Source: an uncultured Alphaproteobacteria bacterium
GTDB taxonomy: Bacteria; Pseudomonadota; Alphaproteobacteria; Rs-D84
DNA: 37,596 bases
Assembly: GCA_944389465.1 (NCBI GenBank)
Contig: CALXML010000009.1
Span: forward strand, 1 to 37,596
Direction: 5' to 3'
Positions 16,119 through 23,631 of the stretch are shown here, one piece after another. Every line of letters starts with the position of its first letter. Position 1 is the stretch's first letter. Below the pieces are notes generated by a model. It was not told the origin of the DNA. It saw nothing but the letters and a program-made list of their open reading frames with translations, and searched no databases. The position numbers and the translations under genes were made by a program.

Positions 16119-16208
16119 CTCAACATTGTGTTAATTTGCCTGAAAACAAAAATCCCGCAGGAACGATAAAGGGGGGGCAATGTGTGGACTATTCGTGGGC
16201 TGCTTGCC

Positions 16209-16242
16209 AGATTGCCACGCCACTGGCGTGGCCCGCAATGAC
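16209..16242. repeat. GATTGC...CGCAATGAC repeat, copy 2
   Basis: AGATTGCCACGCC...CCCGCAATGAC, with an internal CCACGCC / GGCGTGG hairpin. It shares its ends with 22-56. Confidence 0.6.
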
Positions 16243-16278
16243 AAAAATGTCAGTATGCTGAATAGTTATTCAAATCTT

Positions 16279-16305
16279 GTCATTGCGAGTGAAACGAAGC
16301 AATCC
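16279..16305. repeat. GATTGC...CGCAATGAC repeat, copy 3, inverted
   Basis: GTCATTGCGAG...GAAGCAATCC is the reverse orientation of copy 2 with a different interior. Copies 2 and 3 could fold against each other. Confidence 0.55.
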
Positions 16306-16392
16306 AGTCATTATAAACTTATTTTGCGATAGTAAATACCGAGAATACACACAGGACGCAACGCGTCCGAGCGACACACGCATACAAAAGGC

Positions 16393-16424
16393 ACACGAGT
16401 TACGAGTTACCAGTAACCAGTAAC
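16393..16424. repeat. GTTAC/GTAAC cluster, copy 2
   Basis: Two GTTAC blocks are followed by two GTAAC blocks, forming an imperfect inverted repeat immediately before the terminator. It matches the arrangement behind groEL (68-92). Confidence 0.5.
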
Positions 16425-16450
16425 AAAAAACGGGGCGATGCCCCGTTTTG
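16425..16450 (-). terminator. Terminator of the rlpA-like gene
   Basis: Stem CGGGGC / GCCCCG with loop GAT, A6 on one side and T4 on the other, two bases beyond the stop codon. Nearly the same hairpin ends groEL. Confidence 0.8.
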
Positions 16451-16451
16451 T

Positions 16452-17378
16452 TTAAATGCTGTCGGCGTTAACCCAACGACCGTTTCTTAACAAACCGGGG
16501 GCCATACCTTCGTTATTACGCAGGGCATCAATTACACTGCGCGCCTGTGCTGCATCCAGATTGACGATGCGTACTTTGTACATATCGCCCTCTTGCACAA
16601 CGACGGCGTTGCCATATTTTGCCATACGGGCCGCCAATGAATCTGCACTGTCTTGGGCATAGAATGCGGCAATTTGTACACTGTATTCACCAGTTGTGGC
16701 CGCCGCAGTTGATGTTACAACCGTTCCTGTTGTTGGTGCAGCGGTTGTTGTAACAACCGTTGTTGTTGTCGTTTCAACAGGTTGTGGCTGGGCCACCGGC
16801 TGTGTGGCAGGTGTTGTTGCGCCAATTGTTGCGTTTTTAACCGCCATTGATTCATTTGCCATAACCTGAACCTGAACCTTGGTCTGGCCATTCATACCAA
16901 TTTTCTGGGCGGCCGCCGGTGACAGGTCCATAATACGCGTATTTACAAATGGCCCACGATTATTTACACGGACAACAACAGATTGACCGTTATCCAAATT
17001 AGTTACACGTGCAATTGTTGGCAACGGCAATGTTTTGCTGGTTGCGACCATTTGGTTCATATCAAAAACTTCGCCATTGCTGGTTTTTGTTCCGTTCAAT
17101 TCAGCCGGTATAATACCCGCAATACCGGTTTGATTGTATGTTAAATCCTCTACAGGGATGTATTGTACATCTTCTACCTTGTATGCACTGCCGACATAAT
17201 ATTTTGGTGCGGGTGCCAACAGGTATGTATTATTCAAACTTTCATCCGATGTCACCAGCGTTTCTTCACCAAATCCGTCGGCCGCATAGCCGTTTACAGA
17301 ACTGGTATCCGTGGTGCTTAAATCCGTACATGCCGCCAGCACCGCAGTTAATACCGCCAAAGATATGATTTTTTTCAT
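16452..17378 (-). CDS. RlpA-like lipoprotein with SPOR domain
   Basis: 308 residues. Lipoprotein signal LAVLTAVLAAC (lipobox LAAC). The double-psi beta-barrel of RlpA runs about 100-170, with GEVFDMNQMVATSKTLPLPT, ARVTNLDNGQSVVVRVNNRG and IMDLSPAAAQKIG; a Pro/Thr-rich linker follows, then a C-terminal SPOR domain (YSVQIAAFYAQDSADSL...) that binds denuded septal peptidoglycan. RlpA of Pseudomonas is a lytic transglycosylase; whether this one is active cannot be told from sequence alone. The start at 17378 has AAGGAG upstream. Confidence 0.93.
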   Translation of the reverse strand: MKKIISLAVLTAVLAACTDLSTTDTSSVNGYAADGFGEETLVTSDESLNNTYLLAPAPKYYVGSAYKVEDVQYIPVEDLTYNQTGIAGIIPAELNGTKTSNGEVFDMNQMVATSKTLPLPTIARVTNLDNGQSVVVRVNNRGPFVNTRIMDLSPAAAQKIGMNGQTKVQVQVMANESMAVKNATIGATTPATQPVAQPQPVETTTTTVVTTTAAPTTGTVVTSTAAATTGEYSVQIAAFYAQDSADSLAARMAKYGNAVVVQEGDMYKVRIVNLDAAQARSVIDALRNNEGMAPGLLRNGRWVNADSI

Positions 17379-17449
17379 TATGGGACTCCTTACATTCTTT
17401 TATGATTAAATTTTATCACATAAAAAGCCCGCTTTCAACTTTATTTTGA

Positions 17450-18928
17450 CTATATTTTTTTATCAATCAAATACGCAATTGGTAAATACAAAATTGCAAA
17501 TCCACCAATTGCGACAAACAAAATAAATATGTTGGGAATTGGAACAAACCATAACCCTGCACCCAAAACAATCGCCAGTGCACCAAATGCGCCCATCGCA
17601 ACCCAAGTTTTTTTGCTGGGTTGAATCAGATTACGCCGTTTACATGCGCGACGCAGCAGATAATTTTTCAAATATCCACTGACCACCACGCCAACTGGGA
17701 TTGCCAAATATCCAATAAAGTGAAATGCAGTTAAATATATCGCAATCGCCACAGCCAATGATGTTATACTGGTTTTTACAGGAGTGCGGACATCCTGTGA
17801 CGCGTACAGAGTCTTGCTGTAAATTTGGCTTATCATCATTGCGGGCAAAACCAAAACCTGAATCATTATTGCCAATGCCACCGCGTGTGTTGATTCAGGT
17901 GTCCACGCGCCATATTCAAACAAATATTTTATAATTGGTTCAGCCAATACAAACAGCCCAACCATACACGGCATAATCAGCATCATTGATTTGCGCATTG
18001 ATACGTTTTGCTGGCGGTATACACTGGGCATATTTTTTGCAGCCATCGCATTTGATATTGACGATATTAAAACCGTTCCAACCGCCAAACCAATTAAAGC
18101 AAACGGTAATTGAACCATTCTGTCAGAATAGTACAGCCATGATACCGCGCCGCTTTGAAAACTGGCCACCAATGTTCCGACAATTATTGTAATTTGATAA
18201 AAGCCATTGCCAACAATACTGATACCCAAACGTTTAAACATACTTTTAATTTCTGGTGTCCAACGTGGGCGAATCAGGCGCAACCCGAAATGATGCCGGC
18301 GTATGCGCGACCATAAAATTCCAAACTGAACAATTCCAGATAAAACAACAGTAAATGCCATTATGTACAATACTGTTTCAGGCGCAAACCATAATGCCGT
18401 AACCATTGCCAAAATCAACATAATGTTTAACAGCACCGGCATAAAAGCAACCAATAAAAATCGTGAAAAAGCATTTAATATTGCCGATAAAAACGCAGAA
18501 CCACAAATAAACACAACATACCAAAACATAATGCGTGAAACAGTAACAGTCAGTTGCATTTTTGTTGGGTCGTCTGCAAATCCGGGGGTTAAAATCCATA
18601 CAACCACCGGCATTAATATTTCAAACACCAATGTTATAAACAACAGCACGACCATCAGCCAAGAAAACACATTCTTGGCAAAATTTTCATTTTTATTTTG
18701 TGCCGTGTACATTGGAATGAATATAGATGATAATGCACCTTCGCCCAATAAATCACGGAATAAATTCGGCAATTTGAATGCGGCCAAAAATACGTCTGAT
18801 AAACGTCCCGCCCCAAAAATGTGCGCGATACACAGGTCACGCAGGAATCCGAACACACGACTGATTCCTGTCATAACGCCAACACCGAAAATATGTTTGC
18901 CTAGTCCCATAGTTTGGATTATACTCAC
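17450..18928 (-). CDS. murJ: Lipid II flippase MurJ (MviN)
   Basis: Exports lipid II across the inner membrane. The 492 residues contain about 14 hydrophobic segments and the family N-terminus TGISRVFGFLRDLCIAHIFG, DVFLAAFKLPNLFRDLLGEGALSSIFIPMY and the mid-protein YYSDRMVQLPFALIGLAVGTVL. ATG 18910 (MGLGKHIFG) is an alternative start 18 bases downstream of 18928. It is divergent from bamD with about 28 bases between, so the two promoter regions must overlap the coding ends. Normal length. Confidence 0.97.
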   Translation of the reverse strand: MSIIQTMGLGKHIFGVGVMTGISRVFGFLRDLCIAHIFGAGRLSDVFLAAFKLPNLFRDLLGEGALSSIFIPMYTAQNKNENFAKNVFSWLMVVLLFITLVFEILMPVVVWILTPGFADDPTKMQLTVTVSRIMFWYVVFICGSAFLSAILNAFSRFLLVAFMPVLLNIMLILAMVTALWFAPETVLYIMAFTVVLSGIVQFGILWSRIRRHHFGLRLIRPRWTPEIKSMFKRLGISIVGNGFYQITIIVGTLVASFQSGAVSWLYYSDRMVQLPFALIGLAVGTVLISSISNAMAAKNMPSVYRQQNVSMRKSMMLIMPCMVGLFVLAEPIIKYLFEYGAWTPESTHAVALAIMIQVLVLPAMMISQIYSKTLYASQDVRTPVKTSITSLAVAIAIYLTAFHFIGYLAIPVGVVVSGYLKNYLLRRACKRRNLIQPSKKTWVAMGAFGALAIVLGAGLWFVPIPNIFILFVAIGGFAILYLPIAYLIDKKI

Positions 18929-18956
18929 GATTAATAAACAAAATCAAGGCAGGAAT

Positions 18957-19718
18957 ATGCACACAAATAAAATTTTTTTAATCTGGTTGGCAGCCGTACT
19001 GACGGCGTGCGCCAGCACGAATGAAGTACCAGTTGAACGCAGTTTGCCGGAAATTTATGAATCGGCATACGCTGAATTTAATGACAAGGATTATGAAGAG
19101 GCCGCCGCAGAATTTTTGCATGCGGAAACCCAATATTCGGCCAGTCCATGGGCGGCCGACGCACTGGTTATGGCGGCATATTCGCAATATATGGATGATG
19201 ATTTTGCCGGTGCAATTATGACAGTTGACAGATTTATGCGTTTTCACCCCGGAAATGCAAATGTGCCATATATGCTGTACCTGCGTGGAATGTGCTATTA
19301 CCGTCAGGTCAGTGACGTGCGCCGTGAACCGGGGATGTCTGCATATGCACTGCAACAATTTCAGCAATTGGTTGACAGATTTCCAAAATCTGAATACGCA
19401 AAAAATGCACAAAATAAAATTAATATCTTGAAAAACTATATTGCTGGCAAGGCCATGTATTCTGCACGTGCCGATATGGCACGGAAAAATTGGCCCAGCG
19501 CAATTTCACGTCTGCAATCAGTGGTGCAAACGGCCCAAGAAACCGTTATGACGCCCGAGGCACTATATCGCCTGACCGAATGTTATACAGCGATTGGATT
19601 ACCAGAACAGGCGTATGGATATGCAGAAATGTTAAAGTTAAACTTTCCAGATAATGAATGGACAAAAAAATTGGATAAACAGCCCGCGGATTTTGAATCT
19701 GGCAAGGATAACAAATAA
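18957..19718 (+). CDS. bamD: Outer-membrane assembly lipoprotein BamD
   Basis: Lipoprotein subunit of the BAM complex that inserts beta-barrel proteins. About 253 residues starting at ATG 18957 (AGGA upstream); the lipobox is LTAC. TPR-like repeats include YESAYAEFNDKDYEEAAAEF, HAETQYSASPWAADALVMAAYSQY, VDRFMRFHPGNANVPYMLYLRGMCYY and LVDRFPKSEYAKNAQNKI, the last two being BamD signatures. A reading frame continues further upstream but lies antisense to murJ and is not used. A bidirectional terminator follows. Confidence 0.95.
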   Translation: MHTNKIFLIWLAAVLTACASTNEVPVERSLPEIYESAYAEFNDKDYEEAAAEFLHAETQYSASPWAADALVMAAYSQYMDDDFAGAIMTVDRFMRFHPGNANVPYMLYLRGMCYYRQVSDVRREPGMSAYALQQFQQLVDRFPKSEYAKNAQNKINILKNYIAGKAMYSARADMARKNWPSAISRLQSVVQTAQETVMTPEALYRLTECYTAIGLPEQAYGYAEMLKLNFPDNEWTKKLDKQPADFESGKDNK

Positions 19719-19745
19719 AAAAACGCCCACTTGGGCGTTTTTTAT
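19717..19745. terminator. Bidirectional terminator between bamD and a small minus-strand gene
   Basis: AACGCCCA / TGGGCGTT stem with a two-base loop, A-rich on the left and T-rich on the right. Confidence 0.85.
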
Positions 19746-19954
19746 TACAGCGATATATTGAAATCCCGCGAACGTTGACGTGCGGATAAATCTATTAATT
19801 TGCGCCACATTCCACAACGGCGGACCATACGGAATGCCATGGTTTCCGGGGTGACCGGTTGCATATAATTTTTAGCAAAACTGTCCTTGCGTTCCATACT
19901 GATGCGCGCCATAAACGTATCAACAAAATCAGCCCCCATATTATTTCTGCGCAT
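19745..19954 (-). CDS. Small hypothetical protein downstream of leader copy B
   Basis: 69 residues, charged and Met/Arg-rich (MRRNNMGADFVDTFMARI...WRKLIDLSARQRSRDFNISL), with no signal peptide and no family I recognise. The start at 19954 is 19 bases from the end of leader copy B; no clear Shine-Dalgarno is visible, and ATG 19939 is an alternative. The stop codon abuts a terminator. It may be a real small gene or the remnant of a longer one whose 5' part was replaced by the leader element. Confidence 0.5.
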   Translation of the reverse strand: MRRNNMGADFVDTFMARISMERKDSFAKNYMQPVTPETMAFRMVRRCGMWRKLIDLSARQRSRDFNISL

Positions 19955-19972
19955 TTGTTTATATTGCCGACG

Positions 19973-20153
19973 AAAACCACCGATTTATTTCGGCAAAATG
20001 GGGAAACAAAAAAATGCAGAAATCTGGGATTTTTTCAAAAATAAAAACACCGATTTTTATCGGTGGTTTGTTTTCGGCATTTGTTTAACCTTATTTTACC
20101 CCAAATTCCATACCCACGTCAATTATAAAAAATATAATACAGGATTTGCAGCA
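19973..20153 (-). promoter_or_regulatory. Promoter plus candidate attenuator leader RNA, copy B
   Basis: Minus strand: TTGACG (20117-20122), 18 bases, TAAAAT (20093-20098), ATGCCGAAAACAAACC, terminator CACCGAT-loop-ATCGGTG (20048-20065) with TTTTTATTTTT, AAAAAATCCCAGATTT, GCCGAAATAAA, and segment ATCGGTGGTTT (19974-19984). That segment is exactly complementary over 11 bases to AAACCACCGAT at the terminator's 5' arm (20059-20069). This copy has the longest alternative pairing of the three close relatives. It leads into the 69-residue gene. Confidence 0.65.
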
Positions 20154-20171
20154 TTTGCCAGATATATAAAA

Positions 20172-20197
20172 AATAAAACCGCCGTTTCCGGCGGTTA
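20172..20197 (-). terminator. Terminator of tRNA-Arg
   Basis: On the minus strand AACCGCC / GGCGGTT is followed by TTTATTTTTTA, just after the tRNA 3' end. Confidence 0.75.
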
Positions 20198-20202
20198 AAT
20201 TC

Positions 20203-20279
20203 TGGCGCGCCCAGAAGGATTCGAACCCTCAACCTTCTGATCCGTAGTCAGATGCTCTATCCAATTGAGCCATGGGCGC
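20203..20279 (-). tRNA. tRNA-Arg (anticodon ACG)
   Basis: 77 bases including an encoded 3' CCA. Acceptor GCGCCCA / TGGGCGC pairs fully, the D arm is GCTC / GAGC, the anticodon arm TCTGA-CTACGGA-TCAGA gives ACG (wobble A34, normally edited to inosine by TadA), and the T arm contains GGTTCGAAT. It is followed by its own terminator. Confidence 0.95.
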
Positions 20280-20290
20280 AACGTTCGTAT

Positions 20291-20318
20291 ATTTTATACG
20301 ATTTTATCCAGATTGCAA
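20291..20318 (-). promoter_or_regulatory. Likely promoter of tRNA-Arg
   Basis: Minus strand TTGCAA, 16 bases, TAAAAT, ending 12 bases before the tRNA. The tRNA-Gly gene has the same cTTGCAA -35 element. Confidence 0.55.
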
Positions 20319-20426
20319 GAAAAAATATTATATGGATTGTTTGGGAATGTTTTGATAAAATAGTCATAAATCCAAGACGGGGATTTTACTGTATCTTCAG
20401 ATTAGATATAAGCAAAGGTGAAAATT

Positions 20427-20777
20427 ATGGCAAATGTAAAAAAAGCTGCATTTACATTGGGTGTGGCAGGCATGACATTGATGTCAATGAAGTCAATAGC
20501 ACAAAATCAAGAAAGTTTAATTAAAGAATTTAAAAAGCAGCAACAGGTTGAATTACGTGAGTTTAAAAGTGCCATTGATTCTGCGTTTGCGGAATTTAAA
20601 TCAAACCAAGAAAAAAAATACGAAAATTTTTATGCGGCTATGCGTAACATCGTAAACAATACAAAATATGCCGAAGAATTGGCAAAGCCGTGGGGGCGGT
20701 ATGATTTAAATCGTAATGATGTGGAACTGGATAATCCATTAGAAACACAAAAATATAAAAAACAAAAAACACATTAA
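20427..20777 (+). CDS. Small exported protein, predicted helical
   Basis: 116 residues from ATG 20427, chosen because AGGTG lies six bases upstream; a GTG nine bases earlier is less likely. The N-terminus (ANVKKAAFTLGVAGMTLMSMKSIAQ) looks like a signal peptide. The rest is highly charged and probably coiled: LIKEFKKQQQVELREFKSAIDSAFAEFKSNQEKKYENFYAAM. No family recognised. A terminator shared with the convergent thymidine kinase gene follows. Confidence 0.72.
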   Translation: MANVKKAAFTLGVAGMTLMSMKSIAQNQESLIKEFKKQQQVELREFKSAIDSAFAEFKSNQEKKYENFYAAMRNIVNNTKYAEELAKPWGRYDLNRNDVELDNPLETQKYKKQKTH

Positions 20778-20804
20778 ACTTTTAATGTTTCTTTTAATTC
20801 AACA

Positions 20805-20830
20805 AAAAACGCCAAAATGGGCGTTTTTTA
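20805..20830. terminator. Bidirectional terminator
   Basis: AAAAAACGCC-AAAATG-GGCGTTTTTT hairpin between the exported protein gene and the convergent thymidine kinase gene. Confidence 0.8.
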
Positions 20831-21418
20831 TCTGCTGTTTTGGCTGTTGTGGCCAGTGCCGTGATACAGCATATTAAAATGCTGCCGGCATACGGATTTA
20901 TAATTGCTGTCGCCGACTGCTATTTGTGCGCCTGCACGTACGACATTGCCAGCCGCGTCATATCGCAGGTGATGTGTTGCCAAATGCATACATCCTGCAA
21001 TTTGGCATGTTGATTCCATACGGTGCAGTTTTGCGCCAACCTCTATTAATCTGCGTGACGCTGGGAAAATATGCTCGTTACTGTCAATCATCAGGCCATA
21101 ACACATAATTATAATCGGTCTGCTGTCGGCAATGTGAACCAGTCTGTCCACATCGTCAGGGGTAAAGAACTGAATTTCATCAATTAAAACCATTTTTGTG
21201 TCGGTGGCCGGCGACCAATCGCGCAAAGATTCCAACACGACTGCATCCGCCGATATACCAATTCTGGAATTAACCTTGTTTTCACTGAAACGATTGTCTA
21301 TTTTAGGTTTAATGATTTCAGTTTTATTGCCGTTTTTATTTTGGTTATACGCGTTTATAACCAGTTGTGCTGATTTACTGCACCCCATTGTTCCATAATG
21401 AAAATGTAAGTTCGCCAT
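20828..21418 (-). CDS. tdk: Thymidine kinase, type II
   Basis: Phosphorylates thymidine to dTMP with ATP (salvage). About 196 residues from ATG 21418 (MANLHFHYGTMG...), which follows GGGGGATAAT; a longer reading overlaps htpX and lacks support. The P-loop reads GTMGCSKS, with Ser where most members have Gly before Lys. Walker B is VLIDEIQFF near 90, the lasso Zn site is TCQIAGC, and VGDSNYKSVCRQHF supplies the final Cys/His. The length is typical. It sits 17 bases downstream of htpX and is probably co-transcribed. Confidence 0.93.
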   Translation of the reverse strand: MANLHFHYGTMGCSKSAQLVINAYNQNKNGNKTEIIKPKIDNRFSENKVNSRIGISADAVVLESLRDWSPATDTKMVLIDEIQFFTPDDVDRLVHIADSRPIIIMCYGLMIDSNEHIFPASRRLIEVGAKLHRMESTCQIAGCMHLATHHLRYDAAGNVVRAGAQIAVGDSNYKSVCRQHFNMLYHGTGHNSQNSR

Positions 21419-21434
21419 ATTATCCCCCAATTTT

Positions 21435-22370
21435 TTAAGATGCCATAGATTCCAACCGTTCAATACGCTTTTCCACCGGTGGATGCGTTGCCATCAGCGA
21501 ACTGATAAATTCGCGCGGGCCACTGGGGTTCGCAATGCATACTGTTGCCATAGATTTTACTTTGTCCAGACATTCCACGCGTGAGTCCGTTGTAATTTTG
21601 CGCAGTGCATTTGCCAACGCCATTGGGTTGTGTGTAATTTGTGCACCTGTTGCGTCGGCTGCATATTCGCGGTTGCGTGACACGGCCATTCGCAACAGCG
21701 GCGTAATAATCCAATTAAACACCATAAATGCCAGCCATACCATTAACAGCACCGCTGCACCATTGCCGCGGTTGTCGTTGTCATTATTACCACCAATCAA
21801 AGCCATTCTTAATATTATATCGGCGGCAAATACAGTTACGCCAACACCCGTTATTAACATCATATCCAACCTGATATCACGGTTACCAATGTGCGCCATT
21901 TCGTGCGCAATTACGCCCTGTAATTCCAGTTTGTCCAGTTTTTTTATAATTCCGCGTGTTAATGCCACAGATGCATCACGTGGACTGCGCCCAGTGGCAA
22001 AGGCATTCATGGAATCGTCGTCTATGATATACACGCGTGGCCGTGGCAGGCCGGCTGCGATGGCAACATTTTCAACAGCGCGAAATATTTCACGGTTTTC
22101 GGGGTCTGTATCAAAAATTTCATGCGCATGTGCCGAATGCAACATCATAGAATCGCCAAAAGCCCACGAAATTAACAGCCATACCCCACACGCAATAAAT
22201 GTTGGTATTGCCACGGACAGCGTTGTTTCCCACGCCTGATTAACCGGTACAACAATCCAACTGAATAAAAATACCAGCGCAATAAATATCAATGGGAAAC
22301 AGATTACCAACAGTATGGTTTTAATATTATTGCTGCGAATATAATCGTATACAGTTTTGATTTTGGCCAT
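21435..22370 (-). CDS. htpX: HtpX-family M48 membrane protease
   Basis: Inner-membrane zinc protease in quality control of membrane proteins. Its 311 residues have two N-terminal membrane segments (TILLVICFPLIFIALVFLF and a second near 47-68), the active site VIAHEMAHIGN near 155, two further membrane segments, and the third zinc ligand in SRNREYAADATGA. It is slightly longer than E. coli HtpX, with an Asn/Asp-rich loop GGNNDNDNRGNG. HtpX is often heat-shock or Cpx controlled; no such promoter is evident here. Confidence 0.95.
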   Translation of the reverse strand: MAKIKTVYDYIRSNNIKTILLVICFPLIFIALVFLFSWIVVPVNQAWETTLSVAIPTFIACGVWLLISWAFGDSMMLHSAHAHEIFDTDPENREIFRAVENVAIAAGLPRPRVYIIDDDSMNAFATGRSPRDASVALTRGIIKKLDKLELQGVIAHEMAHIGNRDIRLDMMLITGVGVTVFAADIILRMALIGGNNDNDNRGNGAAVLLMVWLAFMVFNWIITPLLRMAVSRNREYAADATGAQITHNPMALANALRKITTDSRVECLDKVKSMATVCIANPSGPREFISSLMATHPPVEKRIERLESMAS

Positions 22371-22438
22371 AGTAAATGCTTCCTATTAAAAATTAATCTG
22401 TTGGCATTTATTATAAACAAAAAACAGGATACGTCATT

Positions 22439-23596
22439 ATGAAAAATTTAATTATACCAATTTCAGTGCTTTTTTGTTGTGGGGCGATGGCCGCGCCGGC
22501 AAACAATAATATATTTTCAGGTATGCCAGATTATTTAATTGATACCGCGCACGCGTGGGCGGGCATATATTCTGAATTTGGGCCCGCCGCAGGTGTGGCA
22601 TCATATATAACTGATGTGCAATCCAGTGATGTGGCACAATATTTGAATACTATTTCAATATTGGGATTTAATAATACTGCAATGGCATTATTTGAAATGA
22701 CGCATCATATCAGTCAGGCTTTTGATATCATAAACACGCCAACGCTGGCACGTCGCGGAACATGTCCAGCAAATTTTAATATGTGTGATACGACAAAGGA
22801 TACTTTTTCTGTAAATGGCGCGGTGTTTGGCAATTTTGCAGGTTATGATTCTGAACAGAATGGTGATTTTAATACCAGCAGTACGGGATTTGCCATATCG
22901 GCCAGTGGTTATGCCACAGATGGCATAATTTTAGGTGTTGAATATACAAAAACTATGACAGACACCCATGACACCCGCGTTTACAGCGACGCCAATGGAA
23001 ACAGTATAACCGCATTTATGAAATATATATCACGAAACGGATTTTTTATAAACGCGGGCGCAAATATGGGAAATATAGGCTGGAATATGGATAAAAGCAT
23101 TGCCAGCATTTCTGATGATGGCGTTTACGACACAGATTTTTATGCCGCCCAAATGAATATGGGAATGCGAATGATGCGCGGACCTATATCAGTAATACCA
23201 AATGTTTCATTGCGATATATTTTATTTTCTGCTGATAAATACATAGATGACGTGGCGCAATCATTTGATGACTGGTGGTATAATACTTTAAATGCATCGG
23301 CCGGCGTGGATATGGGGTTTGATTTTGTGGGCACTGATTTTATTATCAGACCAAAAATGTATTTGGGTGGTGGATACGATATAATCAGTCGCGGTTCAGA
23401 AAATATACACGTTAAATTAATAGACAGACAATCTTATGACATCCCAGTTGACGTCCCGCGTCGTGCGTTGTTCAGGGGCGGATTGGCAATAGATGTTATA
23501 AATAATTATTTTAATGCAGGGCTGAATTATACGTTGGATATGCGGTCTGGATATACATCACATACAATTATGGGGCAAATAAAGATTGCATTTTAA
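22439..23596 (+). CDS. Autotransporter-like outer-membrane beta-barrel protein
   Basis: 385 residues. Signal peptide MKNLIIPISVLFCCGAMA. The body alternates polar and aromatic residues as in beta-barrels (SGYATDGIILGVEYTKTMTD, FFINAGANMGNIGWNMD, VSLRYILFS, FIIRPKMYLGGGYDII), and it ends GQIKIAF with the C-terminal Phe recognised by BAM. The second half resembles the C-terminal barrel of autotransporters; no long passenger domain is present, so it may act as a stand-alone porin or adhesin. Substrate unknown. Confidence 0.8.
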   Translation: MKNLIIPISVLFCCGAMAAPANNNIFSGMPDYLIDTAHAWAGIYSEFGPAAGVASYITDVQSSDVAQYLNTISILGFNNTAMALFEMTHHISQAFDIINTPTLARRGTCPANFNMCDTTKDTFSVNGAVFGNFAGYDSEQNGDFNTSSTGFAISASGYATDGIILGVEYTKTMTDTHDTRVYSDANGNSITAFMKYISRNGFFINAGANMGNIGWNMDKSIASISDDGVYDTDFYAAQMNMGMRMMRGPISVIPNVSLRYILFSADKYIDDVAQSFDDWWYNTLNASAGVDMGFDFVGTDFIIRPKMYLGGGYDIISRGSENIHVKLIDRQSYDIPVDVPRRALFRGGLAIDVINNYFNAGLNYTLDMRSGYTSHTIMGQIKIAF

Positions 23597-23631
23597 TATC
23601 TGATATATTTTTGATATAATATTTCAGATAT
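23596..23631 (+). promoter_or_regulatory. Extended -10 promoter inside an inverted repeat, near-leaderless start
   Basis: ATATCTGA (23596-23603) and TCAGATAT (23624-23631) are perfect 8-base inverted repeats. Between them lies TGATATAAT, a perfect extended -10 element (TATAAT at 23615-23620). The start codon at 23630 is about three bases from the expected transcription start, so the mRNA could be almost leaderless. The repeat could be an operator or a hairpin. Confidence 0.45.

Larger units (their letters stand above)
16119..16451. other. 333-base intergenic region rich in repeats
   Basis: I see no gene here. From left to right it holds the flank of leader copy A, a G-rich run near 16170, a GATTGC repeat (16209-16242), a second copy inverted (16279-16305), a GTTAC/GTAAC cluster (16393-16424) and the terminator of the rlpA-like gene. 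Confidence 0.6.

Noticed and set aside
16209-16424. CRISPR array suggested by repeated short blocks.
   Set aside because: There are only two or three copies with unequal spacing, no constant repeat length and no cas genes in the window.
18363-18956. Upstream extension of the bamD reading frame.
   Set aside because: It runs antisense to murJ; the lipobox places the true start at 18957.
15941-20153. Composite transposon bounded by leader copies A and B.
   Set aside because: The copies are in the same orientation, no transposase lies between them, and the enclosed genes (rlpA-like, murJ, bamD) are housekeeping; no target-site duplications were seen.
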